64,000 bases of DNA, taken from Micromonospora echinofusca. Lineage in GTDB: Bacteria > Actinomycetota > Actinomycetes > Mycobacteriales > Micromonosporaceae. The translations under genes were made by a program, and so were the position numbers. Position 1 is the first letter of the stretch, and each line of letters opens with the position of its first letter. The stretch is from positions 6,661,001 through 6,725,000 of the forward strand of contig NZ_LT607733.1 of assembly GCF_900091445.1 (NCBI RefSeq). The letters run 5' to 3'. The notes under the pieces are model-generated. The model was not told the origin of the DNA. It searched no databases and saw only the letters and a program-made list of their open reading frames with translations. Of the stretch, positions 34,981 to 44,600 are shown piece after piece.

Positions 34981-36588
34981 ATGGTCATGTCACGTCGGCA
35001 GCTCATCGGCTCGACTGCCGCGATATCCGGTGCCACCGTCGGCCTCGCCGGCCTGGGCGCCACGCCCGCCCAGGCCGCCGGCGCCCCGGGCACCGCGGTC
35101 GACCCGCAGGTCGTCATCCACCGCGACGACCCGCGGTACGCGCAGCTCATGCTGCGCTCTTTCAACCCCCGGTTCATCTCGTCCCCGGAGACGGTCCACC
35201 TCACCTACACCGCCGAGCAGGTCCGCGCGGCGGTCGAGCAGGCGGTCGGCCGGGGCGAGCGCATCACCGTCCGCAGCGGCGGCCACTGCCTGGACAACCT
35301 GGTCGGGGACTCCGCGTTCCGGGTGCTGGTCGACGTGTCGGCCATGAACCAGACCTGGTACGACCGGCGGCACCGGGCGTTCGTCGTGGAGTGCGGCGCC
35401 ACCCTCGGCCAGATGTACGAGCAGCTCTACCTCGGCTGGAAGGTCACCGTGCCGGCCGGCGTCTGCCCGCCGGTGGGCGTCGGCGGCCACATCGTCGGCG
35501 GCGGGTACGGGCCGCTGTCGCGCAAGTTCGGGCTCTCCGTCGACCATCTCTACGGGGTGGAGGTGGTCGTGGTCGACCGGTCGGGCCGGGCCCGGACCAT
35601 CGTGGCCACCTCCCGTCCGGACGACCCGCACCGCGAGCTGTGGTGGGCGCACACCGGCGGTGGCGGGGGCAACTTCGGGATCGTCACCAAATACCTGTTC
35701 CGTACGCCCGGCGCCACCGGCGACGACCCGGGCAAGCTGCTGCCGACGCCGCCGCCGACCCTCCTCATGACCTGGGTCTCCTACCCGTGGGACGGGCTGA
35801 CCCAGGAGGGCTTCGTCCGGCTGGTGAAGAATCACAACGCGTGGCACGCCGCCCACAGCGCCCCCGGCGACCCGTACGAGGGGCTGCACAGCGCGCTGCA
35901 CCTGAACACCGAGAAGGAACAGTTCATCTTCCTGGAGATCCGCACGGACGCCACCATGCCCGACGCGCGGAAGGCGCTCGACGAGTACGTCGCCGCCGTG
36001 TCGGCGGGAGTCGGCGTCACCCCGCAGGTCAACACGACGGACGACCTGTGGCTGGCCAACGCGACGCTGGAGTACCCGCAGACCATTCCGCCGCGCACCA
36101 AGTCCAAGGGCGGCTACCTGCGCAAACCGCTGGCCGAGCGGCAGATCGTGGAGCTGTACCGGGGCCTGCGGGATCCGGCCTACAAGGGGCAGTGCCTGGT
36201 CTACTTCGCCGGATACGGGGGCCAGGTCAACGCGGTGGGGCCGAACGCCACCGCGGTTCCGCAGCGCGACTCCATCCTGAAGCTCTGGTTCTCGGCCTCC
36301 TGGCCGGACGCCGCGGACGACGAGGAGTCGGTGGACTGGGTGCGCCGCTTCTACCAGCGGGTCTTCGCCGACACCGGCGGGATGCCGGTGTCCAACGACC
36401 GCTACGACGGCTGCTACATCAACTATCCGGACATCGACAGCCGGGACCCGGCCTGGAACCGGTCCGGCGTGCCGTGGAGCACCCTCTACTACAAGCAGAG
36501 CTATCCCCGCCTACAGCGCATCAAGGCCAGGTACGACCCGAACGACGTCTTCCGGCACCCCTTGTCCATCGAGCCGCTGGCCGGCTGA
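34981..36588 (+). CDS. Tat-exported berberine-bridge-type oxidase with bicovalent FAD (AknOx/GilR/Dbv29-like)
   Basis: 535 residues. A twin-arginine signal (MSRRQLIGSTAAISGATVGL, then Ala-rich to AQAAGAP) indicates folded export. The flavin anchors are both visible: His102 in RSGGHCLDNLVG and Cys162 in PAGVCPPVGVGGHIVGGGYG, giving the 8-alpha-histidyl, 6-S-cysteinyl FAD of this group. The C-terminus has YYKQSYPRLQRIKARYDPND, the BBE domain. Characterised relatives oxidise alcohols on finished glycosides: AknOx converts rhodinose to cinerulose and aculose, and GilR and Dbv29 act on other late intermediates. With the trideoxyhexose genes of this cluster, a sugar oxidase role is likely but inferred. 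ATG 34981 follows GGTAGGTG; ATG 34966 and 34987 are alternatives. Confidence 0.9.
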   Translation: MVMSRRQLIGSTAAISGATVGLAGLGATPAQAAGAPGTAVDPQVVIHRDDPRYAQLMLRSFNPRFISSPETVHLTYTAEQVRAAVEQAVGRGERITVRSGGHCLDNLVGDSAFRVLVDVSAMNQTWYDRRHRAFVVECGATLGQMYEQLYLGWKVTVPAGVCPPVGVGGHIVGGGYGPLSRKFGLSVDHLYGVEVVVVDRSGRARTIVATSRPDDPHRELWWAHTGGGGGNFGIVTKYLFRTPGATGDDPGKLLPTPPPTLLMTWVSYPWDGLTQEGFVRLVKNHNAWHAAHSAPGDPYEGLHSALHLNTEKEQFIFLEIRTDATMPDARKALDEYVAAVSAGVGVTPQVNTTDDLWLANATLEYPQTIPPRTKSKGGYLRKPLAERQIVELYRGLRDPAYKGQCLVYFAGYGGQVNAVGPNATAVPQRDSILKLWFSASWPDAADDEESVDWVRRFYQRVFADTGGMPVSNDRYDGCYINYPDIDSRDPAWNRSGVPWSTLYYKQSYPRLQRIKARYDPNDVFRHPLSIEPLAG

Positions 36589-36608
36589 GCCGCCGGGGCA
36601 CGTACGCC

Positions 36609-36641
36609 GAGCGGGCCGGTCGCGACGCGGCCGGCCCGCTC
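36609..36641. terminator. bidirectional terminator
   Basis: A perfect 11-bp stem (36609-36619 with 36631-36641) lies between the stops of the rightward flavin oxidase (36588) and the leftward salicyl-AMP ligase (36659). Confidence 0.75.
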
Positions 36642-36658
36642 CGCGTGCTCACCGACGC

Positions 36659-38359
36659 TCAGCCGGGCAACTCGTCGGGCGCCTCGGCGGCCAGCCGCCG
36701 CCGGATGTCGGCCCGCAACGCCTTCTTGTCGACCTTCCCGACGTTGGTGCGCGGCAGCGCGGCAACCTCGACCATGCGCTCCGGTAGCTTGAACCGGGCC
36801 ACCCCGGCCCGCTCCATCACCGCGCGCACGTCGGCCAGCCGCACCGACGCGCCGGCCCGGACCACCACGTAGAGGCAGACCCGTTCGCCGAACTCGGGGT
36901 CGGGCATCGCCACGGCGGCGGCCAGGTGCACGCCCGGGACCTGGTAGGCGAAGTTCTCCACCTCCTCCGCGGAGACCTTCTCCCCGGCCCGGTTGATCAT
37001 GTCCTTGTCGCGCCCCTCCACCACCAGGTTGCCGTCGGGGCGGCGACGCACCACGTCACCGGTCCGGTACCAGCCGTCCGCGGTGAACGCGAGCCGGTTC
37101 TGCTCCTCGGCACGGTAGTAGCCGCGCGGGGTGTACGGCCCGCGGGTCAACAGCAGTCCCGGGGTGCCGTCCGGCACTGGCTCGCCCTCGTCGTCGACCA
37201 CCAGGATCTCGTCGTCCGGGCAGATCGGGCGGCCCTGGGTGTGACAGACCACCTCGTCGGGGTCGTCCAACCGCGTGTAGTTGAGCAGCCCCTCGGCCAT
37301 GCCGAAGACCTGCTGGAGACGGCAGCCGAGGGTGGGCTGGACCCGCCAGGCCACCTCGTCGGCCAGCCGGGCGCCGCCCACCTGGAGCAGCCGCAGCGTG
37401 CTCAGGTCGTATCCGGGACCGGCCTCCTGGAAGGCGAGCCAGCTCTGCACGATGGTGGGTACCGCGGCGGTTACCGTCACCTGCTCCCGCTCGACCAGGT
37501 CGAAGACCTTCTTCGGCGCGGGCGACGGGGCGATGACCACCCGGCCCCCCACCAGCAGGGTGCCGAGGACGCCGGGACAGCCCAGCGGGAAGTTGTGGGC
37601 GAGCGGTAGCGCCGCCAGGTACACCGTCGACGGGCCGAAGCCGGAGACCTCGCCGCTGCGCCGGGCGTTGTACGCGTAGTCGTCGTGCGTGCGGGCGATC
37701 AGCTTGGGCAGGCCGGTGGTGCCGCCCGAGAGCAGGAAGAGCGCGACGTCCCGCCCGGCTGGCGCGGCGGCGTCCAACTGCCGGCGCGCCGCCGCCGGGT
37801 CGTCCGCCGGCCGGCACAGCGCTCGGACGTCCACCGAGCCGGGCGCGGGCCGGGGGCCGGCGGCGAACACGTGTCTGAGGCCCGGCTGCGCCTCGGCGAT
37901 CCGCCGGGCCATCTCCTGGTGGTCGAAGTGGTCCGTCTCGGCGGGCACCACCACCGCCCGGGCCTCGGCGTGCCGCACGAGGTGGGAGATCTCGTGGTGG
38001 CGGTGCGCCGGCAGCGCCATGACCGGCAGTACGCCCAGCCGCAGGCAGGCGAGGGTCAGGACGACGAACTCCCACCGGTTGTCGAGTTGCATCACGATCC
38101 GGTCGTCGCGCCGCAGGCCCAACGCGCGCAGCCGCAGCGCCGCGCCGTCGGCCCGCTGCGTCAACTCCCGGTAGGTCAGTCGCACGTCGCCGCTGACCAG
38201 CGCCTCGACGTGGGGCAGCGCGTCGGCCACCGCGAGGACGTGCGCCCCCAACGGCCGTCCTTCCCAGTAGCCCGCGGCGACGTACCGGGCCACCGCCTCC
38301 GGCGGCCAGGGCACCAGGCCCGTCCGACTCGGCTCGGGGTCGCCCGCTGGACCTGTCAC
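36659..38359 (-). CDS. salicylate-AMP ligase (MbtA/YbtE/DhbE family)
   Basis: 566 residues of aryl-acid adenylating enzyme: LFLLSGGTTGLPKLIARTHD, QQVFGMAEGLLNYTRLDD, GYYRAEEQNRLAFTADGWYR, DKDMINRAGEKVSAEEVEN and LPRTNVGKVDKKAL. The substrate pocket reads HNFPLGCPG, with Asn in place of the amino-acid-anchoring Asp. It has Cys261 where the DHB-activating DhbE has Ser240, and Leu359 where DhbE has Val337. These two changes are the known mark of salicylate-activating members. The start is GTG 38359, behind GAGGAGG; a longer frame upstream lacks homology. Salicylate synthase at 48.4 kb supplies the acid. The acceptor carrier is not fused; the free PCP at 47.7 kb is the best candidate. Confidence 0.95.
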   Translation of the reverse strand: MTGPAGDPEPSRTGLVPWPPEAVARYVAAGYWEGRPLGAHVLAVADALPHVEALVSGDVRLTYRELTQRADGAALRLRALGLRRDDRIVMQLDNRWEFVVLTLACLRLGVLPVMALPAHRHHEISHLVRHAEARAVVVPAETDHFDHQEMARRIAEAQPGLRHVFAAGPRPAPGSVDVRALCRPADDPAAARRQLDAAAPAGRDVALFLLSGGTTGLPKLIARTHDDYAYNARRSGEVSGFGPSTVYLAALPLAHNFPLGCPGVLGTLLVGGRVVIAPSPAPKKVFDLVEREQVTVTAAVPTIVQSWLAFQEAGPGYDLSTLRLLQVGGARLADEVAWRVQPTLGCRLQQVFGMAEGLLNYTRLDDPDEVVCHTQGRPICPDDEILVVDDEGEPVPDGTPGLLLTRGPYTPRGYYRAEEQNRLAFTADGWYRTGDVVRRRPDGNLVVEGRDKDMINRAGEKVSAEEVENFAYQVPGVHLAAAVAMPDPEFGERVCLYVVVRAGASVRLADVRAVMERAGVARFKLPERMVEVAALPRTNVGKVDKKALRADIRRRLAAEAPDELPG

Positions 38360-38551
38360 TGTGGCCTCCTCACACCGGCTGGCCGTCCCACGGCCGCGCC
38401 CGTACGGGCGGGTGCGTCGCGGCGGGGTGGCCCGGAGCACGAGGCCGGGCGTCGGGGCCGCAAGCTGGTGGGACTCCTCCCGAATATGCCGGTGGCGCAG
38501 CCGGGAGGGCATCTCCGAGCGTGCCGATGGAGGCGGGGAGAAAGAGCGCGA

Positions 38552-38585
38552 CCACGGCGGGCGCCACCCGGGACGCCTGCCGTGG
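38552..38585 (-). terminator. terminator after the SRPBCC gene
   Basis: A 12-bp stem with one G-T pair (38552-38563 with 38574-38585) and a 10-nt loop begins 9 nt past the stop of the leftward SRPBCC gene. It implies that the salicyl-AMP ligase downstream has its own promoter in the 38360-38551 gap. Confidence 0.65.
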
Positions 38586-38593
38586 CCGGCGGG

Positions 38594-39103
38594 TCAGTTC
38601 GGTCGCTCGGGCAACTCCGAGTAGTACTTCACCAGATCGTCGAAGGAAGGCTGCCCGCCGTGCGGCGCCGGCCGGCCGGCCTCCCGGTCGAGCAACTCGC
38701 CCATCTTGTCCAGGGCCAAATGGAAGCCGGCGGCGCTCTGCGGCAGGTGGCCCGGGTCGCCGACCTCGTTCTCCAGCACCAACCGGCAGCCGTCCCCCTG
38801 CGGGCTGAGCAGCCAGCGGTAGGCGTCGCCCTCGCCCGCGTACACGAACCGGCGCGGCTCGTCGACCTCGACGACCCGGGCCCGCACCACCATCTCCGGG
38901 GAGAACGTCACGGTGACCTTCCCGCCCTCGACCGGCTCGACGTCCACCCGGAAGCCGAACCACGAGGAGTGTTCCCCGCTGTCGGTGATCGCCCGCCAGA
39001 CGCGCTCGGGCGGATCCGGATAGTCGTGCGTGAAGCGCAGCAGCGGCTTCCCGTCGGTGCCGGGGTGCCGGGTGGTTCGCGTACGGAAGGTCTCGGGATC
39101 CAT
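38594..39103 (-). CDS. SRPBCC (AHSA1-like) domain protein
   Basis: 169 residues with the START/AHSA1-type pattern: FTHDYPDPPERVWRAITDSG near the N-terminus, a central beta-sheet (GGKVTVTFSPEMVVRARVVEV, RRFVYAGEGDAYRWLLSPQG) and the C-terminal helix ESAAGF-type segment (SAAGFHLALDKMGELLD). The fold binds hydrophobic ligands in a cavity. Members range from stress proteins to polyketide cyclase-like proteins; the function here is unknown. ATG 39103 was chosen because the preceding 13 codons carry no homology. It sits between two strong hairpins and so may be transcribed on its own. Confidence 0.75.
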   Translation of the reverse strand: MDPETFRTRTTRHPGTDGKPLLRFTHDYPDPPERVWRAITDSGEHSSWFGFRVDVEPVEGGKVTVTFSPEMVVRARVVEVDEPRRFVYAGEGDAYRWLLSPQGDGCRLVLENEVGDPGHLPQSAAGFHLALDKMGELLDREAGRPAPHGGQPSFDDLVKYYSELPERPN

Positions 39104-39200
39104 CAGATCCGGTCTCCTCTGGGTTGCTGGCCCGGCCCACACAGCGTGAACCGGTCGTAGCAGACTGCCAACAGTGGACGACGCGGGTCAAGGGCACACG

Positions 39201-39235
39201 CCACGGCCATGCCGGGCGGGCCGGCATGGCCGTGG
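39201..39235 (-). terminator. perfect 15-bp terminator hairpin after the DUF899 gene
   Basis: Arms 39201-39215 and 39221-39235 are fully complementary with a 5-nt loop, just past the leftward DUF899 stop at 39248. It closes the aminomutase operon. Confidence 0.8.
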
Positions 39236-39247
39236 GTGGTGCGCCGG

Positions 39248-39925
39248 TCAGCCGTGGCAGGAGCCCGCTGTCGCGACGCCGTAGCTGTCGTGGTGACGGA
39301 TCCACCCCATGGTGTCCGCCATGCCCTCCTCCTGCCGTCCCAACGGGGTCAGGTCGAGGTAGTTGTAGGTGTTGTTCAGGACGTCGCTGCCGCGCCCGTG
39401 CGTGGAGTACGCGTAGAGCACCCGGCCGTCGTCGGCGCGCAGGAACGCGCTGATTCCGGGCAGCTCGGGCTCGCCCGCGCCGACGTCCAGGGTGAAGTCC
39501 TGGTAGAAGTCGTCGCCCCGGGTGGTGTACCAGGGTATGTCCCACCCCATCCGACGCTTGAACGGCACGATGTCCGACTGTGGCGCGGCGCAGACGATGA
39601 CCAGCGACGTGTCGCGGGCGTGCAGGTGCGCCAGGTGCCCGATGTTGTCGATGAACAGCGAGCACACCGGGCACCAGTCGTGCCCCTCCAGCGGCCACAT
39701 GAAGTGGTAGGTGAGCAGCTGCCGCCGGCCGTCGAACAGCTCCGGCAGCGTCCGTTCGCCGTCCGGGCCCTCGAAGACGTACTCCTTGTCCACCACCATC
39801 ATCGGCAGCGCGCGCCGCTGTGCGCTGAGCGCGTCCCGCGCCCGGGTCACCTCCTTCTCCCGCTCCAGGAAGGCCCGCCGCGCCGCGAGCCAGTCCGCGC
39901 GCCCGACGATCCGGGTGTCCGTCAT
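39248..39925 (-). CDS. DUF899-family thioredoxin-like protein
   Basis: 225 residues. The N-terminal helix LAARRAFLEREKEVTRARD, the segment RRALPMMVVDKEYVFEGPDG and the block LTYHFMWPLEGHDWCPVCSL are typical of the DUF899 family, which has a thioredoxin fold. The CPVC pair could be redox-active. No enzymatic role is established for the family that I know of. ATG 39925 follows GGAGGAGG and lies 31 nt beyond the aminomutase stop, so it is co-transcribed with a biosynthetic gene, although the family also occurs in non-biosynthetic settings. Confidence 0.8.
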   Translation of the reverse strand: MTDTRIVGRADWLAARRAFLEREKEVTRARDALSAQRRALPMMVVDKEYVFEGPDGERTLPELFDGRRQLLTYHFMWPLEGHDWCPVCSLFIDNIGHLAHLHARDTSLVIVCAAPQSDIVPFKRRMGWDIPWYTTRGDDFYQDFTLDVGAGEPELPGISAFLRADDGRVLYAYSTHGRGSDVLNNTYNYLDLTPLGRQEEGMADTMGWIRHHDSYGVATAGSCHG

Positions 39926-39956
39926 CGCAGCCTCCTCCCGCCGCGCCCGGGGCCGG

Positions 39957-41561
39957 TCACCGCAGCCCCTCGCCGCCGTCGGGCAGGGCGTCGACGAACT
40001 CGCCCCGGGCCAGCGCGGCCGCGACCGTCTCGATGTCGTCGCTCATGTAGCGGTCGCGGTCCAGGGTGGGCACCATGGACCGGATCCGGTCGTAGGTGGC
40101 CCGCCCGGCGGGCCCCAGCCGGTCCACGACGCCCCGCAGGTCCACCGCCTGGGCGGCGGAGAGATACTCCACGGCCAGGATGAGGTCGTTGTTGCGCAGC
40201 ACCCGGCGTGCGTTGCGGGCGGAGATCAGGCCCATGCTCACCACGTCCTGGTTGTCGCTGTTGGACGGGATGCTCTGGGTGCTCGCCGGGCCGATCGTCC
40301 GGTTCTCCGCCACCAGCGCCGTCGCCGGGTACTGGGCGCCGGTGAAGCCGCTGTTCAGGCCCGGCTCGCCGGCCACCAGGTATTCCGGCAGGCCGCCGTT
40401 GAGGTGCCGGTTGAGCAGGCGGTTGGTGCGCCGCTCGCTGGTCACGCCGAGCTGGGTCAGCGCGATGGTGAGGAAGTCCATCGCGAAGGCCACCGGCTGA
40501 CCGTGGAAGTTCGCGCCGTGGAAGACCTCCCGGCCCTCGAAGAAGAGCGGGTTGTCGTTGGAGGAGTTCAACTCGGTCGTCACCACACTGGTGGCGTGGT
40601 AGACGGTGTCGCGTACCGCGCCGACGACCTGCGGGATCGCCCGCAGCGTGTACGGCTTCTGCAGGTAGATCTCCCCGCGCTGGACGGTGACACCCGCCTG
40701 CTTCTGCTCCTCGACCTGGCGGCGGATCTCGCGGTGCTCCAGCGCCAGCCCGCTGCCGGCCAGCAGGGTACGCATGTTGGCGGCGTTGTCGACCTGGCCC
40801 CGGTGCGGCCGGGCCAGCTCGTGCCCCTCGGCCATGAAGGCGCCGGTCGAGCCCTGCAACGCCTCCAGCGCCAGCGCCGTCACGATCTCGGCCTGGCGGA
40901 CCTGGGTGAGCGCCCGGCCGGTGAGCAGGGCGCCGAGGCCGGTCATCGCGGAGGTGCCGTTGATCAGCGACAGCCCCTCCTTGAACCGGAGTTGCAACGG
41001 CTCCACGCCGAGCTGGCGCAGGACCGGACCGGTGGGGGTGGGACGGCCGTCGCGCAGCACGTATCCCTCACCGATGATCACGGCCGCGATGTGCGACAGC
41101 GGGGCGAGGTCGCCGCTGGCGCCCAGCGAACCAATCTCCGGGATGGCCGGGGTGACGCCCTGGTTGAGCAGCAGGGCCAAGCGCTCCAGCAGCTCGGGCC
41201 GGACCGCCGAGTAGCCCCGGGCCAACGCGTTGAGCCGGGCCGCGACCATCGCCCGCGCCTCGTCCTCGGCGAAGAGCGGGCCGACCCCGGCGCAGTGACT
41301 GCGCACCAGGTTGAGCTGAAGCTCGATCTCCACGGCGTTGTCCACCATCATGTACGCCAGGTCGCCGTACCCGGTGGTGATGCCGTACACGGGAATTCCC
41401 TGCTCGACGATGTCCTGGAACATCGCTCGGCTCGCCGCGGCCTTCTCCAGGGCCGTCGGGGCGATGACGCACGGCGCCTGCTCCTCGGCGATCCGCCGGA
41501 TGCCGCCGATGTCCACGTTCTGGCCGTCGAGTTCGACGGGCGTCGTCTCCACAAGAGTCAC
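39957..41561 (-). CDS. MIO-dependent tyrosine 2,3-aminomutase (SgcC4-like) or ammonia lyase
   Basis: 534 residues of the aromatic-amino-acid lyase/aminomutase family. The self-forming MIO cofactor arises from Ala148-Ser149-Gly150 in EIGSLGASGDLAPLS. The catalytic Tyr59 lies in VYGITTGYGD. LVRSHCAGVGPLFAEDEARA carries His89, the residue that favours tyrosine over phenylalanine. The sequence follows SgcC4 of the C-1027 enediyne cluster (539 residues) almost throughout, including GANFHGQPVAFAMDF and RTIGPASTQSIPSNSDNQDV, so beta-tyrosine formation is the best call. Lyase activity giving coumarate cannot be ruled out. GTG 41561 follows GAGGTGG. It lies 71 nt downstream of the C-A-PCP NRPS, which could use the beta-amino acid. 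Confidence 0.93.
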   Translation of the reverse strand: MTLVETTPVELDGQNVDIGGIRRIAEEQAPCVIAPTALEKAAASRAMFQDIVEQGIPVYGITTGYGDLAYMMVDNAVEIELQLNLVRSHCAGVGPLFAEDEARAMVAARLNALARGYSAVRPELLERLALLLNQGVTPAIPEIGSLGASGDLAPLSHIAAVIIGEGYVLRDGRPTPTGPVLRQLGVEPLQLRFKEGLSLINGTSAMTGLGALLTGRALTQVRQAEIVTALALEALQGSTGAFMAEGHELARPHRGQVDNAANMRTLLAGSGLALEHREIRRQVEEQKQAGVTVQRGEIYLQKPYTLRAIPQVVGAVRDTVYHATSVVTTELNSSNDNPLFFEGREVFHGANFHGQPVAFAMDFLTIALTQLGVTSERRTNRLLNRHLNGGLPEYLVAGEPGLNSGFTGAQYPATALVAENRTIGPASTQSIPSNSDNQDVVSMGLISARNARRVLRNNDLILAVEYLSAAQAVDLRGVVDRLGPAGRATYDRIRSMVPTLDRDRYMSDDIETVAAALARGEFVDALPDGGEGLR

Positions 41562-41632
41562 GTTTGTCCACCTCACATGTCGTCGGGCTGAGCGGTTCGG
41601 GAAAGGCAGCGGTCGGCCCCCCTGCGGGGCGT

Positions 41633-44600
41633 TCAGGTGGTGCCGCTCACCTCCCTCTGCGCCCGGGCGCCGTCGCCGGCCCGCGTCGCCGCGTCCACCA
41701 GGGCGGCGAGCCCGGCCAGGGTCGGGTCGGCGAGGAAGTGGCGGGCCGGCACGGTGACGCCGGTCCGTTCCCGGACGCGGTGCAGCAGCGGCGGGATCAG
41801 CAGCGAGTGACCGCCGAGGGCGAACAGCGAGTCCTCCGGCGCGACCTCGTCGATGCCGAGGACCTCCGCCCACACGCGCGCCAGGATCCGCTCGGTCGCG
41901 GTGGTGGGCTGCTGGCCGCCGGTCGCGCGCAGCGACGTCGGTGCCGGCAGTCGCCGCCGGTCGACCTTCCCGCCCACGTTGCGTGGCAGCGTCGGCAGGG
42001 TGCGGAAGCTCACCGGCGGCATCAGGCTGCCGAACCGCTGGCGCAGCCGGGCCCGCCACGCGACGGCCGGGTCGGTCCCACCTGGGCCGTCCGGCGTCTC
42101 CCGGGCCACCACGTACGCCATCAGGCGTACGACCAGGCCGCTGTGGTCACGCACCGGCACGACCGCGCACTCGGCGACCGAGTCGGCGGCGGCCAGCGCC
42201 GCCTCCACGTCGGTCAGCTCCAGCCGGGTACCGAAGAACTTGATCTGGAAGTCCTGCCGGCCGCGGAACTCCAGCAGCCCGTCCAGCCGCCGGCGGCCGA
42301 GGTCCCCGGTGCGGTACCAGCCGTGGTCGGGCAGCCCGAACTCCTCGTACGCGCGAAGCGGCGCGAAGGCGTCGCCCGACGCCTCCGTGCCCACGTAGCC
42401 GGGAGTGACGTAGGGGCTGCGGACGACCAGCTCGCCGGTCACCCCCGCCGGACAGGGCCGGTCCTGGTCGTCGACCACGAGCACCTGCCGGCCGGGGATC
42501 GGCTCGCCGACGGGCACGGTGCCGCGCACCGGCCCGGTCACCTCGTGCCAGGTCGCCAGCACGATCTCGGTCGGGCCGTACAGGTTGGTCAGCCGGGCCG
42601 ACGGCAGCGCCTCCCGCAGCTGCCCGGCCAACTCGCCGGGGAGCGGCTCGCCGGCGAGCAGCAGGTGCCGCAGCTCGGGCAGCGCGTCGCCGCGACCCTG
42701 CGACCCCAGGGCCCGCAGGACCTCCCGGGCGAAGCTCGGCACGGTCTGGAAGTGCGTGATGCGCTCGTCGGCCAGCCAGCGCACCAGCCGGCGCGGGTCC
42801 ACCCGCACCCGGTCCGGCACCAGGCAGAGGGTCGCGCCGGCGCCCAGCGCCGCGAAGATCTCGCAGAGCGCGGCGTCGTAGCCGGGCGCCGCCCACTGGG
42901 CCACCCGGCTGCCCGGGCCCATCGCGAAATGCGTCGCCATCCACTCGCAGAACTGCGCGAAGCCGGCGTGGGTCTGCGGGATGCCCTTGGGCCGTCCGGT
43001 CGACCCCGAGGTGTACGCGACGTACGCCAGGTCGGCCCCGTCGGGTCGGGCCAGGGCCGGGTCGGCCTCCTGCCCGGCGGCGCGGTGCAGCTCGTCCACC
43101 GCGACGGCCTGCCCGTCGAGTTCCGTGCGGTACCAGCGGGCCAACTCGTCGTCGTCCGGGTCGCCCTCCACCAGCAGGCAGGCCGGGCGCAGCTCGCCCA
43201 GGATCAGCCGACCCCGTTCGCCGGCCTCGCCGGCACCGATGCAGACCAGGTGCGCTCCCGCCTCCAGGACGCCCAGCAGCACAGCCACCTGGCTCGGCCC
43301 GGCCGGCATCCGCACCGCAACCGGCGCGCCCGCCATCAGACTCAGCCGTCGCAGTCCCCGGGCGGTGGAGCTGGCCAGCGCGGCCAGCTCCCCGTAGGAG
43401 ACGGCCTCCGACTGCCAGGCCAGGGCGGTGTCGCCCGGGTGCAGCTCGGCCCGGCCGCGCACCGCCGCGTCGACGGGGGGCCGGCTGACGGCGGCCGTCC
43501 CGACCCGGTCGGCGGCCCGGACCGCCGCGCGGAGCTGCTCCGGCATCTCCAGCGGCAGCGCCGCCACCGGCTGGCCCGGGTCCTTCAGCGCGGCGTCGAG
43601 CAGGGTACGGAGCTGGCCGAGCAGCGCGCGCGCCGAGTCGGCCTCGAACAGCTCCGCCCGGTACGCCAGCGCGCCCGTCACGGTCGGCTCCACGGTGTCG
43701 ACCTCCAGCGACAGGCCCACCGGGACCGCGCCGGCGCGCAGCGGCAGCCGGCGCACGGTCGCGCCGGTGAACGCGGGTTCCGGCTCGGGTGACCCGGGAC
43801 AGCTGAACGTCGCGTCGAGCAACGGCAGCCGCTGCGGGTCCCGGTCGACCTCCACCTCGGCGACGACGTCGGCGAAGGGCAGCTCCCCGTGGTCGAGCGC
43901 GGCCCGGTGGGCCTGGGCCACCCGGGCCAGCAGGTGCCGGAAGGTGGGGGAGCCGGCGAAGTCGGCGCAGACCACCAGCGGATTCGAAAATGGCCCCACG
44001 GTCCCGGCGAACTCCGGGCGGGGCCGCACCACCACCGGGTGTCCCACCGCCACCCGCTGCTCGCCGGTGTGCCGGAACAGTAGCGCCTGGAACGCCGCGG
44101 ACAGCACCACGGCCGGGACGGTTCCCTCGGCCGCGCAGACCTCGCGCAGCCGGCCGGCGGTCTCCTCACCCCAGTCGAAGTGCACCGCCGCACCCGCGTA
44201 CCCGGAGTCGGCCGCGGGCGGCCGGTCGGCGGGCAGCGACAGCGCCGGCGGGGGCGGGGTCAGCGTGGCGCGCCACCACTGCGCCAGCCCCCGGTACGCC
44301 GGGCCGGTCGCCTGTTCCCGCTGCCACCGCGCGAAGTCGCGGTACTGAAGGGGCAGGAACGGCAGGACCGGCTCGCGTCCCTGCACCGCCGCCGAGTAGC
44401 ACTCGCCCAGCTCGGTCACCAGGATCCGGGCCGAGCTGTCGTCGGCCACCAGCTGGTGCAGTACCAGCAGCACCTCGTGCTCGTCCGGCCCGAGTCGGAC
44501 CAGGGTGAGCCGGCTGAGCGGGCCGTCGGCGTGATCCACCACGGCCCCCGCCAGGCCGGTACGCAGCCGCTCCGCGGCCGCCGCCCGTTCCGGCTCGTCG

